NCBI GenBank assembly: GCA_963674685.2
Contig: CAXXWT010000002.1
Location: forward strand, 1,407,716 to 1,471,715
Reading direction: 5' to 3'
DNA: 64,000 bases
Origin: G963674685 sp963674685
Lineage (GTDB): Bacteria > Lernaellota > Lernaellaia > JACKCT01
Under the pieces are notes generated by a model. That model did no database searches and was not told where the DNA came from. It worked only from the letters and a program-made list of their open reading frames with translations. Numbering within the stretch: the first letter of the stretch is position 1; each line of letters starts with the position of its first letter. A program made the position numbers and the translations under genes. Shown one piece after another: positions 1 through 7,914 of the stretch.

Positions 1-663
1 CCAGGTCTGCCCGCCGTGCGTGTCGCCGGCCAGCACCATGTCGGCGCCGCCGTCGGCCAGGCGGTTGAAATCGCCCGGGTAATGGGACATGCCGATAACC
101 GGCAGACCGGATTTGTCTTTGGCGGTCCAGCGCATGTCCCCGCCGACGCGCGCCCCGTCCTTGCCCCATAGCCAGGCCGCCGGGCCTTCGGCGCCGTTAA
201 GAACGACCGCCTGATCACGCAATGTCCTGACCGGCAGATCGCCGCGCACCGCCCACGATCCGTCCTTGTGGCAAAAGGCGCAGTTGCGTACGCCCTGATC
301 GTATTCCGCGTCGCCAAGCACCGCGTATGCGCCGCGCTTGAATTTGAGCTTGCGGTAAAACTCGATCACGGCGTCGGTGCGCCCGAAATGCTCCATCGTG
401 TCGCCGCCGATCAGCACGTAGTCCGGATTTTCCTTTTCCACGAGATCAAGAACAAGTTGCGCGCGCCGTCCAAGCTTGCCTGCAAAGTGCATGTCCGACA
501 TGTAGAGGATCTTCATGCCGCGCATGGCCCGCGCGATGGCAGGCGGCGCCTCACGTCGCACAACGCGCACGTCGTTTAAGTCGAAATAGTTTTTTACAAG
601 CAGCGCCGTCACCGCGCAAAGCAGCGCCGCAATAATGAAAATCCTTTTGCGCCGGCCACTCAT
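1..663 (-). CDS. Membrane-anchored metallophosphatase, partial (3' end beyond window)
   Basis: The reading frame is open from ATG at 663 to the window edge (221 codons), so the C-terminus is missing. An N-terminal hydrophobic segment (about residues 7-24, IFIIAALLCAVTALLV) should anchor or export it. The calcineurin-like phosphoesterase order is visible: YMSDMHF (D-x-H), IGGDTMEHFG (GGD), VLGDAEYD where the family has GNHD, and AGDTHGGQTW where the family has GHTHGGQ. This resembles the YkuE/YaeI (UDP-diacylglucosamine pyrophosphatase-like) group. Two motif positions deviate (Asn to Asp in GNHD, His to Asp in GHTH), so activity or metal choice may be altered. The substrate cannot be told. Confidence 0.75.
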   Translation of the reverse strand, partial: MSGRRKRIFIIAALLCAVTALLVKNYFDLNDVRVVRREAPPAIARAMRGMKILYMSDMHFAGKLGRRAQLVLDLVEKENPDYVLIGGDTMEHFGRTDAVIEFYRKLKFKRGAYAVLGDAEYDQGVRNCAFCHKDGSWAVRGDLPVRTLRDQAVVLNGAEGPAAWLWGKDGARVGGDMRWTAKDKSGLPVIGMSHYPGDFNRLADGGADMVLAGDTHGGQTW

Positions 664-1082
664 GAAAAATGCTTCCTTTCTAAAAGCGCGGCCAGTGTAG
701 CAACTCGCGCCCCGCATGCGAAGCCCGGCGGATTTTGGCAATGAGAAATGGGATGCCGCAACGAAATTGATCTGAATCATTCGCAACGCCCGATGTCACG
801 CCCCATGCAGATCGGCATTTTTAATGATACCGAACACATGGCCCGCGCCATCGGACTGCCGTGTGCAAGGTTGACCGACACGTAGAGGATAAGGGACAAT
901 GATCCAGTCCCCAATGATCAAGGGCAAATCAAAAGTGCGAAAGACTCTTGACACTACCTTTTTCAACAGCCCCACTGTCACGAATATCTGACGAATATCT
1001 GGAATATCTTATCTTAGCGCCATTCCCCTCTGTCACGAATTTTCAAACGAATTTTAAAGTCCAATACTTTCATGAAACCAAT
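664..1082. other. Intergenic region with left inverted-repeat end
   Basis: No convincing gene. From about 919 one plus-strand frame reads as a short protein-like tail (ending NSPTVTNI, stop near 990). Just after it lies the left arm of the inverted repeat listed at 1008-1050. The motif gtcacgaat occurs at 977 and 1031, and related forms occur near 2840-2865. This looks like decayed transposon-flank sequence, but no transposase core is present. Confidence 0.4.
1008..1050. repeat. Left arm of long imperfect inverted repeat
   Basis: The segment cttatcttagcgccattccc and its continuation through ctgtcacg matches the reverse complement of 2711-2759 with one mismatch in the first ~30 bases, then degenerates. 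The two arms lie about 1.7 kb apart and enclose the 521-residue lipoprotein gene. Confidence 0.8.
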
Positions 1083-2648
1083 TTAATCCATTTGAATTAT
1101 ATGCTGCAAATAACTTGAATCAGAATCAACGAAAATCATGTACGCTATAAAAATAATTAGCAAAAACCAAAAAACTGAGTTAATTCCGCCCAATATTTTC
1201 ATTATTTTCGCAAACATGTATACCTTGTCAGTCCCTCCAACAAATACATGTTTAACGTCTTCATCTTTTTCGTGACGTAAATATAAGGCTTCATCATAAT
1301 CAGCCTCAAATACGACGCACGACATCTCAGAATAATCATGCTTAATTTCTTTTTTTACAGATTTCATTATTTCATTATTCTTTGCTTCAGAGATGCCGCA
1401 CAGACGAAAAAGATCATCCAAATGATAGAGCGGTGTTACGGGTATCATGCCCATGGCAGCACTTGAATTTTCATTAGCTTTCAATACGCGATCTGTAAGA
1501 CTCTCGATAAGAAGCCAACCCGGAGATAAAAAGAATATCGCTCCTAATATTATTAAAATTAGCAAACCAAAATTTTTCCAGAGAAGAATAACTATTCCGA
1601 CAAGGATAATTGAGGAAATTCCCGAAGCAATTACACCTACAGTACCTCCACCACTGATTACCCTCCAAAACTTTCCTGGAAACACACCTATCAAAATTGA
1701 AATCAATCCCTTTTTGCTTCGCTCATTTTCATAAATCGTTTTTAATATCCTTTGAAAAAAGTGAACTACAACTCTCGGGACAACTAAAATATATGTAATT
1801 GACATTATTATCGCTACAATTATTATATTAATTGGCAACGTCTTCTTGCTCAATATATAAGCAACTATAACGGCTAAAACAGGTGCTATTAGAAGCAAAA
1901 CAAGAGCAAAATATCTTAAACTGTATTTGTCGTAAGTAAAAATGCCTTCACTACCAATTCGTATGGTTGATAATCCAGAAAACTCGAATATTTCGGGTCC
2001 ATAAAATAACAGAATAAAAAACGCTATGGATGCTGAAAGAAGAAATAGGGAAAAAAAACTAAACAAGAAATCAGAGTCATCAATTCTTTCGATGATCTTG
2101 AAATCTAATGAGAATTCTTTGTCTTCATCAATTTCCTCTTGTTCGTCTTGCTGCTTTGCTTTTTTTTCAATGTTCTCCATTTTAACATCATGCTTTTGGG
2201 CCACTTGAAGAAGGCGATCCCAGCGGCGCTTAATATTGGCAACAGCTTCTGCTTCAGTAGCTTCGTAGTTCATGCCATTCTTAATAAGCGATGCAATTCC
2301 TGACCAGAAACCTTTGTCAGCACTCTTTTCGAGAAATTCTGCTACGGCACGAGTTCCCTCGTGATCGAATGAGTCATAAACCGCAAAAAGGTCCATCCAC
2401 GCCTCAATATAGTTTTCTGCTGCAACTTGAAAATCCTCCGGCGTGACTTTAAAATCAACATCGAAAAGGGGCTTAAGTATGGCATCTGTGAAATCTGTAT
2501 CCTCATCGACATCGTCTAATGATGCGTGGATATCTTGTAAAGCGGCCATCGCTTCCTTCATGGCCCTTTCTTCGCCGCATCCTACAGCGAAAGCAGCACA
2601 AAAAAGGATTAGAATCAGGAAGATATGCTTGAACCAATTTGTATGCAC
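1083..2648 (-). CDS. Polytopic membrane lipoprotein of unknown function
   Basis: 521 residues. The N-terminus MHTNWFKHIFLILILFCAAFAVGC is a lipoprotein signal with Cys24 as the probable lipidated residue. An acidic helical stretch follows (about 25-190, rich in Lys/Glu/Asp, including KAKQQDEQEEIDEDKE). Then come about six hydrophobic segments: FLFSFFSLFLLSASIAFFIL, YFALVLLLIAPVLAVIVAYI, INIIIVAIIMSITYILVV, a double segment around SGISSIILVGIVILLWKNFG / LLILIILGAIFFLS, and FWFLLIIFIAYMIFV near the C-terminus. I recognise no family. The gene is visibly AT-richer than its neighbours and is enclosed by inverted repeats, which suggests acquisition as a cassette. Confidence 0.7.
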   Translation of the reverse strand: MHTNWFKHIFLILILFCAAFAVGCGEERAMKEAMAALQDIHASLDDVDEDTDFTDAILKPLFDVDFKVTPEDFQVAAENYIEAWMDLFAVYDSFDHEGTRAVAEFLEKSADKGFWSGIASLIKNGMNYEATEAEAVANIKRRWDRLLQVAQKHDVKMENIEKKAKQQDEQEEIDEDKEFSLDFKIIERIDDSDFLFSFFSLFLLSASIAFFILLFYGPEIFEFSGLSTIRIGSEGIFTYDKYSLRYFALVLLLIAPVLAVIVAYILSKKTLPINIIIVAIIMSITYILVVPRVVVHFFQRILKTIYENERSKKGLISILIGVFPGKFWRVISGGGTVGVIASGISSIILVGIVILLWKNFGLLILIILGAIFFLSPGWLLIESLTDRVLKANENSSAAMGMIPVTPLYHLDDLFRLCGISEAKNNEIMKSVKKEIKHDYSEMSCVVFEADYDEALYLRHEKDEDVKHVFVGGTDKVYMFAKIMKILGGINSVFWFLLIIFIAYMIFVDSDSSYLQHIIQMD

Positions 2649-3158
2649 CTACTCATCCCTCGTTTGCAGGTTATTCGGCACAAGGACGCTACGGGATCTT
2701 ATTAGTGGGTTTTGAAAATCCGTAAAATCCGTGACAGTGGGGAATGGCGCTAAGATAAGCCCTTTTTGTCCATTTCCTCCAGGATTAATCTCTTCATTTC
2801 CTCTCTCGGCCTATTGAGAAGCGCATGCTCCTTCGGAAATTCGTGAAATTCGTTGAAATTCGTGACAGTTACCAAATATTTGACAGAAATGTGAGATATA
2901 TTGTAAATATATCCAAACATTATCAACGCACCGGCCTTTTGGCAATTTTTCGCTTTTCCATTTGGCGACAAATTCCGCATCGAACACACCTATCGCTGTT
3001 GCGTTAACCGGAGAATATCAGAATTCCTTGAAGCGGGCAATCAAACAATAATGACATAACCGCAACCGATTCGCGTCTTTGCGAATGTCGCACTCCTGTT
3101 GTTGACAGCGCGTTTCCGGCGCTTTTAGACTTTCACGGCAATCAAAGGAGAAAAGCGA
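2649..3158. other. Intergenic region with right inverted-repeat end
   Basis: It holds the right arm of the inverted repeat (2711-2759), then AT-rich sequence with repeated attcgtgaaattcgt-like words at 2838-2865. A TTGACA at 2880 has only a weak -10 partner. The ribosome-binding site aaggag of the next gene is at about 3147. A 79-codon frame on the minus strand (2750-2989) has no recognisable features. Confidence 0.4.
2711..2759. repeat. Right arm of long imperfect inverted repeat
   Basis: The reverse complement reads cttatcttagcgccattccc and continues through actgtcacggatttt, matching the left arm at 1008-1050 in opposite orientation. The arm overlaps the last codons and stop of a short minus-strand frame (stop at 2750-2752). 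Confidence 0.8.
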
Positions 3159-6100
3159 ATGCATCCTCTCGTTTCCGTGGAAAATGAAAAGAAGCTGCTT
3201 TTGGGCAACGAGGCCGTCGTTCGCGGCGCCCTCGAAGCGGGCGTCGGATTCATGAGCACGTACCCCGGCACGCCCAGTTCTGAAATCGGCGACACATTTT
3301 TCAGGCTGCACAAAGACGCGGGCGTTGCCTTCGAATACTCCACGAATGAGAAAGTCGCCCTGGAAGTCGCGGCCGCCGCCGCCGCATCGGGCGTGCGCAC
3401 GCTCGTGGCCATGAAACACGTGGGCGTCAACGTAGCCGCCGATCCGCTCATGACCTTGTCGTACGTGGGCGTTCGCGGCGGCCTGGTGCTGATTTCCGCC
3501 GACGATCCCGGATGCCACAGCAGCCAGAACGAACAAGACAACCGCCACTACGCCCGCCTGGGCAAGATTCCCATGTTGGAGCCGTCCACGCCGCAGGAGG
3601 CGTTTGATTGCGTCAAAGAAGCTTTTGCCATATCCGAAAAATTCGAGACGCCGGTCATTCTGCGCACCACCACGCGCGTTTCTCACACCCGAGGCGTCGT
3701 CAGTCTCGGCAAGCTCGGGACCCGAAACACACGCAGCAATTTTACGCCGGACAAGCGGCGCTTCATGCCGGTTCCCGCCATCGCCAAACTGCGCCATCCG
3801 GTCGTCGAAGAAAACATGAAAAAATTCGAGGAGTATTTCGAAAGCTCGGATCTGAACCGGCAATGGGGAAGCGGCTCCTTGGGCATTCTCACATCCGGCG
3901 TTTCGGCGTGCTACGTGGAGGACGTGGTCAAACGTTTCGGCCTTCAAGACAAGGTCCGCGTTTTGCACCTGGTCACTACGTATCCGCTGCCGCGCCGCAA
4001 GCTCGCCGAATTCGTCGGCGAAGTGGACCGCGCCCTCGTGGTGGAGGAACTGGACCCGGTTCTGGAAAACGAACTGCGCGCCGCCACGAGCCGCGCGGGC
4101 AAACTGATACCGGTCTTCGGAAAAGAAAGCGGACATTTTTCGCGACTCGGCGAACTGACGCCGGATATGGTTGCGGCGGCCCTGTCGGATTTACTGCAAC
4201 TGGATTTTACGCCCGAAGGCGCCGCGCCTAAAGCCGCGCTGCCGGGTCGTCCGCCGATCCTGTGCCCGGGGTGCCCGCATCGCTCGACCTACTACGACGT
4301 GAAGCTCGCGCTGGGCGACGAGGCTTTATACATCTCCGACATCGGCTGCTACACGCTGGGCTTTCTGCCGCCCATCGGCATGGGGGATTACTTCATCTGC
4401 ATGGGCTCGTCGGCCAGCAGCGGCGGGGGATTTTCCGCCGTCTCGGACCGCCCCGTGGTGGCCTTCATCGGCGACTCGACATTTTTCCATTCGGGCGTCA
4501 CGGGCCTGATCAACTCGGTGCACAACAACCGCGACCTGATGCTCGTCGTGCTCGACAACAGCACGACTGGCATGACCGGGCATCAGCCTCATCCGGGATC
4601 GCAAATCGGCGGCGCGACGCCGGTGGACATCGAAGGCGTCGCGCGAGCCGCCGGCGTAAAACACATCGCCGTCATGGATCCTCTCAACGCGAAACAAAGT
4701 CAGCGCGTCATTGAGGAGCTGAAAAGCAAAACCGGGCCGAAGGTGCTGTTTTCCAAAAGTCCCTGCCCCCTCTATGCGCGCAAAGCTTTAGGCGTTAAGC
4801 GCGCCGGCGTAAAATTCACCATCGATCAGGACAAATGCCGCCAGTGCGGCCGGGAGTGTTTCGGCACGGAGTGCGGCTTGCCGCCGATCAAGGAGTACGC
4901 CCTGGCCCGGGGCCGCGCCCGCGCGCTGGCCGGACCTATGGAAACGAAGGATTACAGCGCCGACGCCCCGAAGAAAATGGAGCATCCGCCGTGCGAGTCG
5001 GCCTGCCCGCTGGGCCTTTGCGTGCAGGGGTACGTGCAGGCCGTGGCCGCCGGGGAATTCGACCGGGCGCGGGAATTGATCCGGCAGCGCCTGGTCATGC
5101 CGCACGTGATCTGCCGCGTGTGCCCGCACCCGTGCGAGGACGTGTGCATCCGCTCCGATCACGACGACGCGGTGGCGATCAACGACCTCAAGCGCTTCGT
5201 CATGGACGCCGAGACCGACGCGCAGCGCGCCGAATATATCGAAGATCAAAAAGCCATGATCCTGGAAAACGGCAAGAAGGTCGCCGTCGTCGGCGCCGGG
5301 CCGTCCGGTTTGTCGTGCGCGTTCGATCTGCGCAAACGGGGCTACGCCGTCACCGTCTTCGAAGCCGCCGACAAAGCCGGCGGACTGCTGCGCTACGGCG
5401 TGCCGCGCTTTCGCCTGCCTCGCGAGGCGCTGGAAAAGGATCTGGCGGTGATCGAAGGCCTGGGCGTGACGATCAAGTGCGGACAAACATTCTCTAAGGG
5501 TTTCGATCCGGATACGCTCAAAAAAGACGGCTTTGAAGCCGTTTATCTTGCGCCGGGCATGACCGGCGCCGTGAGGCTGAATATCGAAGGCGAGGATTTG
5601 CCCGGCGTATCCGACGCGCTGGATTTTCTGCGTGACGTGGCGCTGGATAAAGAAGAGAAGATAAGCGGCGACGTGATCGTGGTCGGCGGCGGCAACAGCG
5701 CCGTGGATGCGGCGCGAAGCGCTCTTCGCCTCGGCGCGAAAAGCGTGAAAATTCTCTACCGCCGCACGCGCGCGCAGATGCCCGCCATCGCCGGGGAGAT
5801 CGAAGAAGCTCTCGCCGAAGGCATCGAGGTTATGGAGCTGGCCGCGCCGGGAAAGATCACGGCCAAAGGCGCGCGGCTCGGCATTGTCTGCAATAAAACG
5901 ATTCTCGGCGAAGCCGACGAAAGCGGGCGCGCGTCGCCGGTGCGAACCGACGAATGCGTGGATGTTGAATGCGATCGTGTCATCATGGCCGTAGGTCAGC
6001 AATCCGAATTAGCGCCCGAAAAACTGGGCGGCGCGAAAATGAATAAAGGCCGGATCGCGGCGGACGCCGCCACGGGCGCGACGGATGATCCCTTCGTGTT

Positions 6101-6569
6101 TTCCGGCGGCGACGCCGTCACGGGGCCGGCGACGGTCGTGCAAGCGTTGCAGTTCGGCAAGTACGCGGCGTATGGAATCGACAAGGCGCTTAACGGCGAT
6201 CCGAATCTTGTTGTGCGCGAGGTTTTTAGGGATTCTGCAAAGCTTCTTGAAGAAAAGAGATACAAGGCTATCGAGGTTCCGCCGGATAAAAGGCGAAACG
6301 CGCCGGTTTTGACGGGTGAAAGCGCGATGAAAAGTTTCGATGAAGTCCGCTCGGTATTCACGGAAAGCGACGCCGTGGCCGAGGCGCGGCGGTGCCTGGC
6401 GTGCGGCATGTGCGCCGTGTGCGAAAACTGCCTGGACAATTTCGGCTGCCCGGCTTTTTACCTGGAGCATGAGAAGATTTACATCAATCCGATTCTTTGC
6501 GACGGCTGCGGCGCGTGCGTGCAGGTTTGTCCCAACGGCGCCATCGCGCCCATGGAGGTGCGGCGATGA
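3159..6569 (+). CDS. iorA: Indolepyruvate:ferredoxin oxidoreductase alpha subunit fused to GltD-like flavoprotein
   Basis: 1136 residues; start ATG preceded by AAGGAG. Residues about 1-540 are an IorA-type 2-oxoacid oxidoreductase: an N-terminal pyrimidine-binding domain and a thiamine-diphosphate domain with PGCPHRSTYYDV and GDSTFFHSGVTGLINSVHNN (near 438). A partial ferredoxin module with CRQCGRECFGTEC follows (about 558). Residues about 610-1050 are a glutamate-synthase-small-subunit-like unit: CESACPLGLC, CRVCPHPCEDVC (Fe-S), a first Rossmann site GAGPSGLSC near 712, a second GGGNSAVDAARS near 841, and FSGGDAVTGPATVV for FAD. The tail has CGMCAVCENC and CDGCGACVQVCP. IOR normally decarboxylates aryl-pyruvates to aryl-acetyl-CoA and reduces ferredoxin. 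The fused flavin unit suggests direct coupling to NAD(P)H (inference). Usual IorA is about 600 residues. Confidence 0.9.
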   Translation: MHPLVSVENEKKLLLGNEAVVRGALEAGVGFMSTYPGTPSSEIGDTFFRLHKDAGVAFEYSTNEKVALEVAAAAAASGVRTLVAMKHVGVNVAADPLMTLSYVGVRGGLVLISADDPGCHSSQNEQDNRHYARLGKIPMLEPSTPQEAFDCVKEAFAISEKFETPVILRTTTRVSHTRGVVSLGKLGTRNTRSNFTPDKRRFMPVPAIAKLRHPVVEENMKKFEEYFESSDLNRQWGSGSLGILTSGVSACYVEDVVKRFGLQDKVRVLHLVTTYPLPRRKLAEFVGEVDRALVVEELDPVLENELRAATSRAGKLIPVFGKESGHFSRLGELTPDMVAAALSDLLQLDFTPEGAAPKAALPGRPPILCPGCPHRSTYYDVKLALGDEALYISDIGCYTLGFLPPIGMGDYFICMGSSASSGGGFSAVSDRPVVAFIGDSTFFHSGVTGLINSVHNNRDLMLVVLDNSTTGMTGHQPHPGSQIGGATPVDIEGVARAAGVKHIAVMDPLNAKQSQRVIEELKSKTGPKVLFSKSPCPLYARKALGVKRAGVKFTIDQDKCRQCGRECFGTECGLPPIKEYALARGRARALAGPMETKDYSADAPKKMEHPPCESACPLGLCVQGYVQAVAAGEFDRARELIRQRLVMPHVICRVCPHPCEDVCIRSDHDDAVAINDLKRFVMDAETDAQRAEYIEDQKAMILENGKKVAVVGAGPSGLSCAFDLRKRGYAVTVFEAADKAGGLLRYGVPRFRLPREALEKDLAVIEGLGVTIKCGQTFSKGFDPDTLKKDGFEAVYLAPGMTGAVRLNIEGEDLPGVSDALDFLRDVALDKEEKISGDVIVVGGGNSAVDAARSALRLGAKSVKILYRRTRAQMPAIAGEIEEALAEGIEVMELAAPGKITAKGARLGIVCNKTILGEADESGRASPVRTDECVDVECDRVIMAVGQQSELAPEKLGGAKMNKGRIAADAATGATDDPFVFSGGDAVTGPATVVQALQFGKYAAYGIDKALNGDPNLVVREVFRDSAKLLEEKRYKAIEVPPDKRRNAPVLTGESAMKSFDEVRSVFTESDAVAEARRCLACGMCAVCENCLDNFGCPAFYLEHEKIYINPILCDGCGACVQVCPNGAIAPMEVRR

Positions 6570-7165
6570 AAACCGACGGCAACACCAGAATCTACGTGTG
6601 CGGCGTGGGCGGACAAGGCAGCCTGACGGCCAGCCGCCTGCTCGGCGAAGCGGCCCTGGCCGACGATTTGCCCGTCACGGTTTCCGAAGTGCACGGCATG
6701 AGCCAGCGCGGGGGGATCGTGGAAAGCACCGTGCTGATAGGCGGTGCGAAAAGCCCGCTGATCGGACGCGGCGACGCGGATGTCCTGCTGGCTTTCGAGC
6801 CGATGGAGGCATTGCGCGCGCAAGAGTATTGCTCGGCGAAAACGGTGGCCGTGGTCAACACGCGCGCCATCATCCCATTCACCGTCACGCTGGGCCAGGG
6901 CGAGTATCCGCAGGTGGAAAACATCCTGGAAAAAATCCGGGGTTTCACGGCGAAGCTTTACGCGTTTGACGCAACGGCCGTCGCGGAGCAGGCCGGCAAC
7001 GCGCAGGCCGTCAACGCGGTTCTCATGGGCGCCATGGCCGGCTTGAAAATGCTGCCGATCAAGGAAAAGACATTGCATCATATCGTCACGCAGACCGTTC
7101 CGGAAAAATTCCGCGCCACGAACGAAAAGGCGTATCAGTTGGGCTACGAGCAGGTGGCGGGGTAG
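6566..7165 (+). CDS. iorB: Indolepyruvate:ferredoxin oxidoreductase, beta (gamma-domain) subunit
   Basis: 199 residues. The ATG overlaps the stop of the preceding fused alpha gene as ATGA, so translation is coupled. I chose 6566 rather than an upstream in-frame start because homology begins at MKTDGNTRIYVCGVGGQGSLTASRLLG, the signature of the pyruvate/2-oxoacid oxidoreductase gamma domain. SEVHGMSQRGGIVESTV follows and is typical of IorB. It completes the IOR complex with the alpha subunit and probably contacts CoA. Length is normal for IorB. Confidence 0.93.
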   Translation: MKTDGNTRIYVCGVGGQGSLTASRLLGEAALADDLPVTVSEVHGMSQRGGIVESTVLIGGAKSPLIGRGDADVLLAFEPMEALRAQEYCSAKTVAVVNTRAIIPFTVTLGQGEYPQVENILEKIRGFTAKLYAFDATAVAEQAGNAQAVNAVLMGAMAGLKMLPIKEKTLHHIVTQTVPEKFRATNEKAYQLGYEQVAG

Positions 7166-7339
7166 CAGGCGGGTTTCGGATCATTAAAAATGCGGAATTT
7201 CGATTGCGGAATGCGGAGTTGCCCGGAGCCCAAAGGGCGGCGCTAACAGAGCCGCGCACGGCAAATTCGCCTGAGCAATAGCGAGGGCGAATGAGTAAGC
7301 GGGTGAACTTCGGTCCTGCACACGTGTGTGGCGCAGCGC

Positions 7340-7500
7340 GGCCCTTCGGCCGCAACCAATCAGAAACACTCGTCGAAAGTCATCGGAGTTCTATCCGGCT
7401 TTGATCGCCTTGTATTCCGAGGCCAAGCGCTTGGGCCGGGAAGTTCGTTATTTGCCTTCATCGAGGATTTCTTCAAGACGGGAAGGGTACGTGCTCGATG
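7340..7500 (+). pseudogene. Decayed remnant of a mobile-element-associated protein family (tentative)
   Basis: One frame reads KVIGVLSGFDRLVFRG. In the next frame, starting within the same bases, the text continues SEAKRLGREVRYLPSSRIS. From memory, both phrases resemble the N-terminal region of a family of long, uncharacterised proteins found in multiple copies in environmental genomes. There they are separated by several dozen residues, so this copy appears to carry an internal deletion with a frameshift. No full-length frame remains. The family assignment is recollection, not a search result. Confidence 0.4.
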
Positions 7501-7808
7501 GTCGCATAAAACCGAGCCCGTACGTGGTGGAGCCGCCCAGGCAAAGAACTCAAACGGCGTGCTGCACGGAAGCGTCGATGCACTGTCCGCGATAGCCGTC
7601 CCGATTGACCCCCGCGATTATGGAAGGATGACGGCGCCAGACCGCCGAAAACAACGAGCAGGCAAGGAAGAAAAAGGAAAAGAAAGCCGATAAGGACTCC
7701 CATGAGCCTACTCCAAGTGCTTGTTTTTCGGGTATTTATCTGCGCCGATGATGCTAATGCGCCGCCGCCTTTTATGTCAACAAAGCTTCGGCTAAATATG
7801 AGAATTGT

Positions 7809-7848
7809 GTTAATATTAACTTGACATGGCGCGTCAGGAATCTCTAAT
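7809..7848 (+). promoter_or_regulatory. Palindrome GTTAATATTAAC followed by sigma-70-like promoter
   Basis: GTTAATATTAAC (7809-7820) is a perfect 12-base palindrome. It is followed directly by TTGACA (7821-7826), a 16-base spacer and TCTAAT (7843-7848). It lies about 70 bases upstream of the patatin-like gene and probably drives it. The palindrome could be an operator for an unknown regulator. Confidence 0.5.
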
Positions 7849-7914
7849 CTTGCTTTGCGCCGGTGGGGCGAAAGGTTTTTTATATTTCGGGGAGCTCATA
7901 CGGAAGGTTGGCTC

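Larger units (their letters stand above)
7166..7914. other. Long intergenic region with decayed gene and promoter
   Basis: It holds no intact gene. At about 7340-7500 is a frameshifted protein remnant (separate entry). Around 7630-7690 a Lys/Glu-rich reading frame may be the tail of the same or another dead gene. A perfect palindrome and a sigma-70-like promoter precede the lipase gene at 7809-7848. Confidence 0.5.

Noticed and set aside
2750..2989. 79-codon minus-strand frame upstream of the inverted-repeat arm
   Set aside because: No ribosome-binding site, no recognisable motif; its stop lies inside the repeat arm, so it may be residual coding of an old element, but it cannot be supported as a gene.
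3018..4136. Long minus-strand open frame opposite iorA
   Set aside because: It lies wholly opposite a strongly conserved gene; the residue mix (His/Arg/Ala-rich) is typical of antisense frames in GC-rich DNA.
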